Shown here one piece after another: positions 1 through 5,244 of a stretch of 5,244 nt of DNA (the first letter of the stretch is position 1; each line of letters opens with the position of its first letter). Made by a program: the position numbers and the translations under genes. The notes beneath the pieces were generated by a model. That model was not told the DNA's origin, did not search any database, and saw only the letters and a program-made list of their open reading frames with translations. Source of the stretch: OCS116 cluster bacterium (GTDB lineage: Bacteria > Pseudomonadota > Alphaproteobacteria > Rhizobiales > OSC116); the NCBI GenBank assembly GCA_002402005.2, contig NVUS02000271.1, positions 1 to 5,244 of the forward strand, read 5' to 3'.

Positions 1-351
1 GATTATATCGTTTCGGCTCAGACTCAAATTAGTGATGGCGTTAAACGCCATCGCTTCTAATGAATTGACCGCAATGATTGGGATGTCGCGTGCTGCGGCA
101 AACATGCGGGCAAAGGCCAAAGCGATGCGCGCGCCGGTAAATGTGCCGGGGCCGATGGTCACTGCAATTTGGCTGATGTCTTTGGCTTTAATGCCAGCTT
201 GTTGCATCAGCATTTGGGCTTGGTGGGCGATGATCTCGGCATGGCCGCGCTCTAAAATTTCGAACCATGCATAGGCCTTGCCGCCATCCAAGGGGGTAAG
301 AGCCACGCTACAGGCTTTGGTGCAACTGTCTAAACTTAGCTGATAGCTCAT
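1..351 (-). CDS. tsaB: TsaB, tRNA threonylcarbamoyladenosine (t6A) biosynthesis protein (partial, C-terminus outside window)
   Basis: TsaB (YeaZ) is the cytoplasmic, catalytically inactive ASKHA-fold partner of TsaD. With TsaE they transfer the threonylcarbamoyl group made by TsaC onto A37 of tRNAs reading ANN codons. The 117 visible residues show the family layout: an N-terminal strand 'LSLDSCTKACSVAL' (residues 5-18, the degenerate phosphate-1 loop), 'ERGHAEII' (34-41), the signature 'GPGTFTGARIALAFAR' (67-82, consensus GPGSFTGxRIGxAxAR) and 'IPIIAVNSLEA' (90-100). The family is usually about 220-230 residues, so roughly half is present and the frame stays open to base 1. The ATG at 351 fits the family N-terminus and lies 11 nt after the nfu stop. 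It has no strong Shine-Dalgarno; the only candidate is the AGG overlapping the nfu stop, about 10 nt away, so translational coupling to nfu is likely. In the signature, Thr replaces the usual Ser, and Ala replaces the Gly after RI. Identification is secure. Confidence 0.93.
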   Translation of the reverse strand, partial: MSYQLSLDSCTKACSVALTPLDGGKAYAWFEILERGHAEIIAHQAQMLMQQAGIKAKDISQIAVTIGPGTFTGARIALAFARMFAAARDIPIIAVNSLEAMAFNAITNLSLSRNDII

Positions 352-362
352 ATAGTGAAAGC

Positions 363-926
363 CTATACAGATTGCTCAACGCTGAGCACTTCGGGGATGA
401 AATGACGCAGCAAGTTTTCGATGCCGCTCTTCAGTGTCATGGTCGAGCTTGGGCAACCGGCGCAAGCGCCTTTCATGCGCAAATATACCACGCCAGCTTT
501 AAAGCCTTTAAAGACAATGTCGCCACCATCTTGCGCCACGGCGGGGCGGATGCGGGTGTCGATCAGTTCTTTGATCGCCAATACCAAATCTTTATCATCT
601 TCTTCAAAAAATTCTTCTTCGCTATAATCTGCATTGGGGTCTTCGAGCAATATTGGCATATTGGCCATGAAATGATCCATAATGGCGCTCATCACGGCGG
701 GTTGTAAATCGTCCCAATTTTGATCGGCTGTTTTGGTGACGGTGATGAAATCACTGCCTAAAAACACAGTTTTGACCCCGTTAATCACAAATAACCTTTG
801 TGCCATTGGCGCAAATTCGGCTTCGGCATCGCTGTTAAATTCCAGCGGCTCATAAGGCGAAATGGGTTGACCCGGCATAAATTTTAGGGTTTCGGGGTTT
901 GGTGTGGTTTCGGTTTGAACAAACAT
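363..926 (-). CDS. nfu: Nfu-type iron-sulfur cluster scaffold/carrier protein (NifU C-terminal domain)
   Basis: This cytoplasmic Fe-S carrier binds a cluster, typically [4Fe-4S] bridged between two subunits, and passes it to apo-enzymes. The 187-residue protein has the two-domain build of mitochondrial NFU1 and its alphaproteobacterial relatives. An Nfu N-terminal domain covers about 1-88, opening with the hallmark 'MFVQTETTPNPETLKFMPGQ'. An acidic linker covers about 96-112 ('EEEFFEEDDKD'). The NifU C-terminal domain covers about 113-183, with 'RPAVAQDGGDIVF' (127-139) and the cluster-ligating CxxC, Cys155-Ala-Gly-Cys158, in 'GACAGCPSS'. Both cysteines are intact. The ATG at 926 gives the exact family N-terminus and has AGGA at 935-938, 8 nt upstream. 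A promoter-like sequence lies in the 68-nt gap behind usp, and tsaB begins 11 nt after the stop. It is not full-length NifU, because the IscU-like N-terminal domain is absent. Confidence 0.96.
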   Translation of the reverse strand: MFVQTETTPNPETLKFMPGQPISPYEPLEFNSDAEAEFAPMAQRLFVINGVKTVFLGSDFITVTKTADQNWDDLQPAVMSAIMDHFMANMPILLEDPNADYSEEEFFEEDDKDLVLAIKELIDTRIRPAVAQDGGDIVFKGFKAGVVYLRMKGACAGCPSSTMTLKSGIENLLRHFIPEVLSVEQSV

Positions 927-934
927 TTTTACAT

Positions 935-938
935 TCCT
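935..938 (-). promoter_or_regulatory. Ribosome binding site of nfu
   Basis: AGGA, read on the minus strand, sits 8 nt before the ATG at 926 and supports that start. The spacer contains an ATG directly followed by TAA, which cannot encode a peptide. Confidence 0.7.
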
Positions 939-941
939 GAC

Positions 942-986
942 GAATTAACTCGGATATAGTTTATAACCAATATAAATCATTAATTC
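942..986. repeat. Nested inverted repeats in the usp-nfu gap
   Basis: GAATTAA at 942-948 is perfectly inverted as TTAATTC at 980-986. Inside it, TTTATA at 960-965 is inverted as TATAAA at 971-976 with a 5-nt centre. One inner arm coincides with the putative -10 element of nfu, and one outer arm overlaps the -35. The 17-bp inner dyad could be an operator. In a read-through transcript from usp the nested arms could fold just ahead of the nfu Shine-Dalgarno, although all pairs are A-U. The repeats are certain; a function is inferred. Confidence 0.4.
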
Positions 987-988
987 AA
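960..988 (-). promoter_or_regulatory. Putative sigma-70-type promoter for nfu (and tsaB)
   Basis: On the minus strand, TTGAAT (988-983) is followed after 17 nt by TATAAA (965-960). That matches the -35 consensus at 4 of 6 positions and the -10 consensus at 5 of 6, with ideal spacing. Transcription would begin near 953 and leave a leader of about 27 nt containing the AGGA of nfu. The gap is very AT-rich, so a chance match is possible, and alphaproteobacterial promoters differ somewhat from the E. coli consensus. The call rests only on sequence. Confidence 0.45.
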
Positions 989-994
989 GCGATA

Positions 995-1462
995 TTAGCT
1001 CAATGCAGAAATATCTTTGTCACTCAGATTGCCGGGTATCAACGTGACCGGAATGGGGAAAACCTCGGCCGATTGATTAGCCAACGACGCCACCAATGGC
1101 CCTGGGCCCGAACCATCGACTGCGCTGCCCAACATTAAGATGGCAATGGCTTCGTCTTGTTTGATCAGGTCGAGAATTTCTTCGCGTTTATCGCCTTGTT
1201 TGACGACAATTTCGGGCATCAACTCTACAGCTGATTCGACATCATCTAAAATGGCTTTAATCACTTGCTCGGCATTGGCATAAGCCTCATCCCGCATGAT
1301 GGCTTCGACCCCCAACCAATGTTGAAAATCGGCATTGTCAATAACATGTAAAATGGTGATCAGCGCGCCGGTGGCAATGGCGCGTGAGGCAGCGTATTTA
1401 AGCGCAATGCGGCATTCATCCGTATCATCAATCACCACTAAAAACTTACGTTTGCAATCCAT
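995..1462 (-). CDS. Universal stress protein, UspA family (single domain)
   Basis: This is a small cytoplasmic UspA-fold protein of 155 residues, the usual size for a single-domain member. These proteins act in stress survival, some by binding ATP, but no specific substrate or partner can be read here. The Rossmann-like pattern is visible: first strand 'KFLVVIDDTDEC' (6-17) with the conserved Asp after it, helix 'ALKYAASRA' (20-28), strand 'ITILHVID' (35-42), then 'IAILMLGSAVDGSGPGPLVASLA' in two parts (strand 106-112, loop 112-128) and the last strand 'IPVTLIPG' (137-144). The canonical ATP loop G-2x-G-9x-G(S/T) is not met: the glycines are spaced differently and 'VAS' stands where GS/GT is expected. 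The ATG at 1462 is well supported by GAGGGG 5 nt upstream. It lies between trpS and nfu, a common position for this subgroup in Alphaproteobacteria. Confidence 0.92.
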   Translation of the reverse strand: MDCKRKFLVVIDDTDECRIALKYAASRAIATGALITILHVIDNADFQHWLGVEAIMRDEAYANAEQVIKAILDDVESAVELMPEIVVKQGDKREEILDLIKQDEAIAILMLGSAVDGSGPGPLVASLANQSAEVFPIPVTLIPGNLSDKDISALS

Positions 1463-1467
1463 ATCGA

Positions 1468-1473
1468 CCCCTC
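1468..1473 (-). promoter_or_regulatory. Strong ribosome binding site of the usp gene
   Basis: GAGGGG on the minus strand lies 5 nt before the ATG at 1462. It is the longest Shine-Dalgarno match in the window, fixes the start, and suggests efficient translation independent of trpS. Confidence 0.75.
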
Positions 1474-1481
1474 ATAGATTA

Positions 1482-1509
1482 ACCATACGAATGCTTAACC
1501 TGACATCAA
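1482..1509 (-). promoter_or_regulatory. Weak promoter-like sequence upstream of usp
   Basis: TTGATG (1509-1504) and TATGGT (1487-1482) on the minus strand are separated by 16 nt, each matching its sigma-70 consensus at 4 of 6 positions. The 64-nt gap between trpS and usp leaves room for a promoter, but the match is weak and could be chance. Confidence 0.22.
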
Positions 1510-1526
1510 ATGAGACAAAGCGCAAG

Positions 1527-2573
1527 CTATACCATAAATCCAACTATTTTTTTGACGTCTTGCACCAATGGCTCAGCTAGCGCACGGGCGCGCTCAGCAC
1601 CCTCTTTAAGCACTTGGTCAATATGTGCCTCGTCTTTTACCAAGCGGTTCATTTCATCGCCAATTGGGCCGATTTTTGCCACGGCCAAATCAATCAATGC
1701 GGCTTTAAATTCTCTAAATTGCTGACCGCCAAATTGATCCAACACTTTTTGATTGTCACTATCATCCAAGGCTGCAAAAATAGACACGAGATTACGCGCT
1801 TCTGGCCGCCCTTCAAGCCCAGCCACTTCGCTCGGCAAAGCATCAGGGTCAGTTTTGGCTTTTTTGAGCTTTTTGGCCAACATATCACTGTCATCATTCA
1901 TATTGATGCGGGTCATATCTGACTCGGCACTGCTGCTCATTTTTTTAGTGCCATCACGTAAATTCATCACCCGCACTGGTTTGTTGCCAAAATTAATAAG
2001 TGGTTCGGTTAGGCAGAAAAATTGATCGCCAAAACCCAGCTCTTTAATCTCATCAGCATAATCATTGTTGAATTTTTGCGCAATGTCGCGGCACAATTCT
2101 AAATGTTGTTTTTGGTCATCACCAACCGGCACATGGGTGGCGTTATAAACCAAAATATCCGCTGCCATCAGGTTGGGGTAAGCATAAAGACCGACTGACA
2201 TGCGTTCGGAATTTTTACCAGCTTTGTCTTTAAACTGGGTCATGCGGTTCAACCAACCAAGCCGTGCCACGCAATTAAAAATCCAGCCCAATTCAGCATG
2301 AGCAGCCACACGGGATTGGTTAAAAATTATACTTTTTGCGGGGTCTATACCTGCTGCCAAATAGGCTGCGGCCACTTCTAAAGTGCGTTGGCGCAAAACT
2401 TTAGGTTCTTGCGCCACGGTGATGGCATGCATATCCACCACGCAATAAATATTTTCGAAACTTTCATCATCTTGCAGGGTTACAAATTTTTGAATCGCCC
2501 CCAAATAATTGCCCAAATGTAATTTACCAGAAGGCTGAATGCCCGAGAAAACGCGTTTTGTGAACTGGGTCAT
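1527..2573 (-). CDS. trpS: Tryptophanyl-tRNA synthetase (class Ic)
   Basis: TrpRS activates tryptophan with ATP and charges tRNA-Trp in the cytoplasm, working as a homodimer. The 348-residue product matches the usual 330-350. The HIGH-type motif is 'PSGKLHLGNYLGA' (14-26). 'GLYAYPNLMAADILVY' (128-143) and 'VPVGDDQKQHLEL' (148-160) form the core around the active site. The KMSKS-type motif is 'KKMSSS' (210-215). The rest is the helical C-terminal domain, ending in 'VKKIVGFMV'. I chose the ATG at 2573, giving 'MTQFTKRVFSGIQPSG', because it has AGGA 5 nt upstream (overlapping the murJ stop) and the family normally begins a few residues before 'RVFSGIQPSG'. An in-frame ATG at 2633 would add 20 residues that merely read the murJ tail in another frame. 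The start is 7 nt after murJ, so coupled translation is likely. The catalytic motifs appear intact. Confidence 0.97.
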   Translation of the reverse strand: MTQFTKRVFSGIQPSGKLHLGNYLGAIQKFVTLQDDESFENIYCVVDMHAITVAQEPKVLRQRTLEVAAAYLAAGIDPAKSIIFNQSRVAAHAELGWIFNCVARLGWLNRMTQFKDKAGKNSERMSVGLYAYPNLMAADILVYNATHVPVGDDQKQHLELCRDIAQKFNNDYADEIKELGFGDQFFCLTEPLINFGNKPVRVMNLRDGTKKMSSSAESDMTRINMNDDSDMLAKKLKKAKTDPDALPSEVAGLEGRPEARNLVSIFAALDDSDNQKVLDQFGGQQFREFKAALIDLAVAKIGPIGDEMNRLVKDEAHIDQVLKEGAERARALAEPLVQDVKKIVGFMV

Positions 2574-2578
2574 GATAT

Positions 2579-2582
2579 TCCT
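2579..2582 (-). promoter_or_regulatory. Ribosome binding site deciding the trpS start
   Basis: AGGA on the minus strand overlaps the TAG stop of murJ (2583-2581) and sits 5 nt before the ATG at 2573. This favours that start over the in-frame ATG at 2633, and implies that ribosomes finishing murJ can reinitiate on trpS. Confidence 0.7.
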
Positions 2583-4209
2583 AACTCTTTTTATTTGTTG
2601 AGCTGTTATCGCTCGAATTTTTAGCTTTTTCAAGCGGTTTACTGGTTTTATTTTTGCGCTTCACAAAGCCCTTCATTTCACTAAGGGTCAGTGCGCCGGT
2701 ATAATGTAGGAATAAACCATAGGTCAACGCCCCTTCGATCACCAATAAAAACATTAGGCCGCCGCGCAAAATATCGTTATTATCGGCGCTTAGCCAAGGG
2801 CTTAGATAGGTGGCGCTATAATAGATACAAGCGCCCATTAGCAGGCTGGCAATGGCGATCATTGGCAGAGTTTTGATGCATTTTCTATCCAAATGAAAAT
2901 GCCCGCGCATATAAAGTGTGGTTGCCAGCAGCAGTAAATTCATCCACGCTGCGATGGATGTGGCGACGGCAATGCCAACATGTTGCCAATATTCAGCAAA
3001 AATAAGTGCCATAATGGTGTTGGCGATGATGCTGGCAATGCCAAAATACATTGGGGTTTTGGTATCTTCGTTGGCGAAAAACCCCGGTGAGAAAACTTTG
3101 ATTGCTACAAATGCCGGCAAACCAGTGGCGAAGGCGCGGAGCACAATTGCGGTTTCCTGCGTGGCGGGTGCGTTAAAGCGGCCACGCTCAAACAATACCG
3201 AAACCACCACTTCGGCGATGAAGAAAAACGCCACCATGGCTGGGATGGTCAGCATCATCGAAAATTCCAACGCGCGGTTTTGCAAATCATTGGCCTCGGC
3301 TTTGTCATGCGCGGCAAAGGCGCGTGATAGGCTGGGCAACAATACCACACCGACTGCCACACCAACCACACCAAGTGGCAATTGATACAACCGGTCGGCA
3401 TAATATAGATAGCTGACCGCGCCGGCATAAGATGTGGCAATGCCAGTGCCGATGACAATGTTAATTTGGGTGATACCGCCGGCAATGACCCCCGGGATGC
3501 CGAGTTTGACCAATTCTTTAATGTCTTTGTTAAACCGTGGGCGGGTGAAATGCGGCAAATATCCTTGTTTTTTGCAATAATACCAGATGGCTGCGACCTG
3601 CACAAAACCGGCAAATGTAACCGCATAAGATAGATAACGCGCGACTGTTTCTTGCTGGATAATATTGAACAATACCAGCAAAATAATGGCGCTGACCAGC
3701 ACCACATTGAGCAAAACAGGGACTAAGGCGGCAATGGCGAATTTGTGAAAACTGTTTAAAATGCCGGCAATTAACGCCATGACTGATAGAAATATCAGAT
3801 AAGGGAACATAATGCGCGCTAGTTCGACTGCCAGGTTATATTTGCTGGAATCAGCTCGAAACCCCCAAGCAATGCCGCCGAGTAGGGTGGGCATAAAAAT
3901 CTCGAACAAGGCGGTGAGGATTAGCAGAATCAATACCAGACCACTCATCGCTTCGGAAGCAAATTTTGTGGCCGCGGCCTCGCCATGCTTTTCGACTTTT
4001 TTATTATAAAGCGGTATAAACGCGGCGTTAAACGCGCCTTCGGCAAATATGCGCCGGAACAGGTTGGGAATGCGAAACGCCACAATAAACGCGCCAGCAA
4101 TGGGCCCGGTGCCAAGCACAGCAGCCAGCAACATATCGCGTACAAAGCCTAATATGCGGCTGAGCATGGTCATCATGCCAACAGTGAGGGCATTTTTTGC
4201 AAATTTCAT
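2581..4209 (-). CDS. murJ: Lipid II flippase MurJ (MviN family, MOP superfamily)
   Basis: MurJ moves lipid-linked peptidoglycan precursor (lipid II) across the inner membrane. The 542 residues contain many hydrophobic segments, consistent with the 14-helix MurJ fold. The N-terminus aligns with E. coli MurJ without gaps, so numbering coincides: Ser17-Arg18 and Arg24-Asp25 in 'SRILGFVRD', Asn49 and Arg52 in 'IPNLFRRIFAEGAFNAAFIP'. The TM8 region 'YYADRLYQLPLG' (269-280) has Arg273, matching E. coli Arg270. Other family signatures are 'LFERGRF' (339-345) and 'FSPGFFANEDTKTPM' (373-387). One oddity is Gly39 ('GPIAGAF') where E. coli has Asp39 ('TDAF'). The C-terminus ends in a hydrophilic Lys/Ser/Asn tail (about 513-542), probably cytoplasmic. 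The ATG at 4209 has AGGG 6 nt upstream overlapping the glnD stop, 8 nt away, and trpS follows after 7 nt. This looks like the middle of a coupled operon. Confidence 0.97.
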   Translation of the reverse strand: MKFAKNALTVGMMTMLSRILGFVRDMLLAAVLGTGPIAGAFIVAFRIPNLFRRIFAEGAFNAAFIPLYNKKVEKHGEAAATKFASEAMSGLVLILLILTALFEIFMPTLLGGIAWGFRADSSKYNLAVELARIMFPYLIFLSVMALIAGILNSFHKFAIAALVPVLLNVVLVSAIILLVLFNIIQQETVARYLSYAVTFAGFVQVAAIWYYCKKQGYLPHFTRPRFNKDIKELVKLGIPGVIAGGITQINIVIGTGIATSYAGAVSYLYYADRLYQLPLGVVGVAVGVVLLPSLSRAFAAHDKAEANDLQNRALEFSMMLTIPAMVAFFFIAEVVVSVLFERGRFNAPATQETAIVLRAFATGLPAFVAIKVFSPGFFANEDTKTPMYFGIASIIANTIMALIFAEYWQHVGIAVATSIAAWMNLLLLATTLYMRGHFHLDRKCIKTLPMIAIASLLMGACIYYSATYLSPWLSADNNDILRGGLMFLLVIEGALTYGLFLHYTGALTLSEMKGFVKRKNKTSKPLEKAKNSSDNSSTNKKS

Positions 4210-4217
4210 AGTCTGCC

Positions 4218-5244
4218 CTATTCCTGCAAAATCGCCATTAAGGTGGTTTTGATATTGTCTTCTCGCTCTTCATTGGTAATTTTATTTTGCATCAAATCTA
4301 CCACATAGAAAGCATCAATCGCCCGCTCGCCAATGGTCGAAATATGTGCTGAGCCAATGTTTAAATTCAACTGGTATAAAGCACAAGTTAAGTCATAAAG
4401 CAATTTAGGTCTATCAAGACCGTTAATTTCGATCACCGTGAATTTTTCCGACAGGTTGTTTGACAGTGAAACTTTAGGATTCACGTGAAACGCTTCGATA
4501 TTTTGTTTGAGGGCTTTTTTCTCGAGTGTTGAGGGCAGATGAATTTCACCACGCAAGGCTTTTTCTATGGTGTTGGTGATCGATTTGGAGCGGCGTTTCT
4601 CGTCAAAATCATTTTCGAAATGGCGTTTAATTTGCACTTTATCTAGCGCCATACCATCGCGTGTGGTGAAAATATTTGCGCCAACAATATCCCCACCCAT
4701 CGCCGCGCATGAGCCGGTAATGATGGATAGCAGCCGTGGGTGATCGGCAGCAATCACGTTGATTTCGGTCATTTCCAAAAATGCATCGGTCGAAACGCTG
4801 GTGGCGAGGCCATCTTTATCGGCTTTTTGTATCAATAATGCGTGTTTAACTTGAGTTTCGAGCGGTACATAAAGCAGGTAAGGCGGGTAATGGCGCTGGG
4901 CAAAATTCAGTTGGCGTTTTTTAGATAATTTTTTAACCGATAATTTTTCCAGCTCTGCTGTCAGTAATTGTTTGGCAATGACGACACGCTCTTCGAGTTT
5001 TTCGCGCGAGCCCTCGCCGGTTAAAAGTCGTTCGGTTTGATAGTATAACTCGCGCAGCAGCTGGCCTTTCCAGCCATTCCACACGCCGGGGCCAACAGCG
5101 CGGATGTCGACCACCGTCAACACCAATAACATGCGCAAACGCTCCAAGGTTTTGACCTTGCCGGCAAAATCTTTAATGGTTTTTGGGTCCATCAAATCAC
5201 GGGTTTGTGACACTTCGCTCATTTCCAAATGATCTAGCACCAAC
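4218..5244 (-). CDS. glnD: GlnD, bifunctional PII uridylyltransferase/uridylyl-removing enzyme (partial, C-terminal third)
   Basis: GlnD senses glutamine and uridylylates or deuridylylates PII proteins (GlnB/GlnK), setting nitrogen assimilation. About 341 codons are visible, and full-length proteins are around 900 or more residues. The frame is open at the window edge. The first in-frame codons are TTG-GTG inside the protein ('LVLDHLEMS'), not a start. The fragment begins in the HD (uridylyl-removing) domain, with 'HLEMS', 'RDLMDPKTIKDFA' (15-27) and 'DIRAVGPGVWNGWKGQLLRELY' in two parts (46-57, 58-67). Two glutamine-sensing ACT domains follow: ACT1 about 158-232 ('INVIAADHPRLLSIITGSCA', 161-180) and ACT2 about 268-340 ('EINGLDRPKLLYDLTCALY', 272-290). 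The nucleotidyltransferase domain lies outside. The TAG stop at 4220-4218 overlaps the Shine-Dalgarno of murJ. Glutamine-responsive control is known for the family and is not demonstrated here. Confidence 0.95.
   Translation of the reverse strand, partial: LVLDHLEMSEVSQTRDLMDPKTIKDFAGKVKTLERLRMLLVLTVVDIRAVGPGVWNGWKGQLLRELYYQTERLLTGEGSREKLEERVVIAKQLLTAELEKLSVKKLSKKRQLNFAQRHYPPYLLYVPLETQVKHALLIQKADKDGLATSVSTDAFLEMTEINVIAADHPRLLSIITGSCAAMGGDIVGANIFTTRDGMALDKVQIKRHFENDFDEKRRSKSITNTIEKALRGEIHLPSTLEKKALKQNIEAFHVNPKVSLSNNLSEKFTVIEINGLDRPKLLYDLTCALYQLNLNIGSAHISTIGERAIDAFYVVDLMQNKITNEEREDNIKTTLMAILQE

Noticed and set aside
34..52. Perfect 9-bp inverted repeat around one base (GATGGCGTT-A-AACGCCATC) inside tsaB
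   Set aside because: It falls in coding sequence for 'AMAFNAI'. Its core 12-mer recurs at 4024-4035 in murJ where 'AFNA' is also encoded, so codon choice for a short peptide explains both. There is no U-tract or intergenic context for a terminator.
32..274. 80-codon open frame on the plus strand opposite tsaB
   Set aside because: It overlaps the conserved TsaB GPG[ST]FTG region in antisense. Its Met/Ala/Trp-rich content comes from the complementary codons and no homology is apparent.
373..388. Hairpin TGCTCA-acgc-TGAGCA near the 3' end of nfu as a possible terminator
   Set aside because: On the transcribed strand it is followed by mixed sequence and not a run of U. It lies before the nfu stop, and tsaB starts only 11 nt after that stop.
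372..707. 111-codon open frame on the plus strand opposite nfu
   Set aside because: It is a shadow of the high-confidence nfu gene. It has no recognisable domain and its composition mirrors the antisense of conserved Nfu codons.
927..934. ATG-TAA start-stop element between the nfu Shine-Dalgarno and the nfu ATG
   Set aside because: It is only six bases in AT-rich sequence, with the Shine-Dalgarno immediately adjacent to it. Chance is sufficient and no bacterial precedent can be claimed from sequence alone.
1855..1880. T-rich repeated stretch in trpS
   Set aside because: It encodes the lysine-rich 'AKKLKKAKT' of TrpRS on the minus strand (Lys codons AAA/AAG), so it needs no separate explanation.
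2918..3385. 155-codon open frame on the plus strand opposite murJ
   Set aside because: It is antisense to conserved MurJ transmembrane segments. The Ala/Ser/Thr-rich product shows no family motif and is what reverse-reading hydrophobic codons produces.

Overview
The window is a stretch of alphaproteobacterial chromosome in which every gene lies on the minus strand. Reading in the direction of transcription, from high to low coordinates, the order is glnD (3' part), murJ, trpS, a UspA-family gene, an Nfu-type Fe-S scaffold gene, and tsaB (5' part). This order is a familiar core-genome arrangement in Alphaproteobacteria. Several proteins also carry alphaproteobacterial wording, for example the MurJ segment 'YYADRLYQLPLG', the TrpRS segment 'THVPVGDDQKQHLEL', and the Nfu N-terminus resembling mitochondrial NFU1. 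Base composition is moderate and A+T-rich between genes, so a lineage with lower GC than typical Rhizobiales is likely. I cannot name the order or genus.

Layout: 5244-4218 is the C-terminal third of GlnD, the PII uridylyltransferase/uridylyl-removing enzyme (end of the HD domain plus two ACT domains). murJ, the lipid II flippase (4209-2581), follows after 8 nt. trpS, tryptophanyl-tRNA synthetase (2573-1527), follows after 7 nt. These three are tightly packed, with Shine-Dalgarno sequences overlapping the preceding stop codons, and look like one translationally coupled operon. A 64-nt gap precedes the usp gene (1462-995). A 68-nt AT-rich gap follows, holding a plausible promoter and nested inverted repeats. 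Then come nfu (926-363) and, 11 nt later, tsaB (351 to beyond base 1). Genes fill almost the whole window and no gene-free stretch reaches 300 bases. I see no tRNA or rRNA gene, mobile element, CRISPR array, attachment site or convincing rho-independent terminator.

The genes are linked as growth housekeeping rather than as one pathway: nitrogen sensing (GlnD), cell-wall precursor export (MurJ), translation (TrpRS and the t6A tRNA-modification protein TsaB), stress response (Usp) and Fe-S cluster delivery (Nfu). I find no novel system here. The points most worth checking are a glycine at the normally acidic position 39 of MurJ, the promoter/dyad region ahead of nfu, and a degenerate nucleotide-binding loop in the Usp protein.
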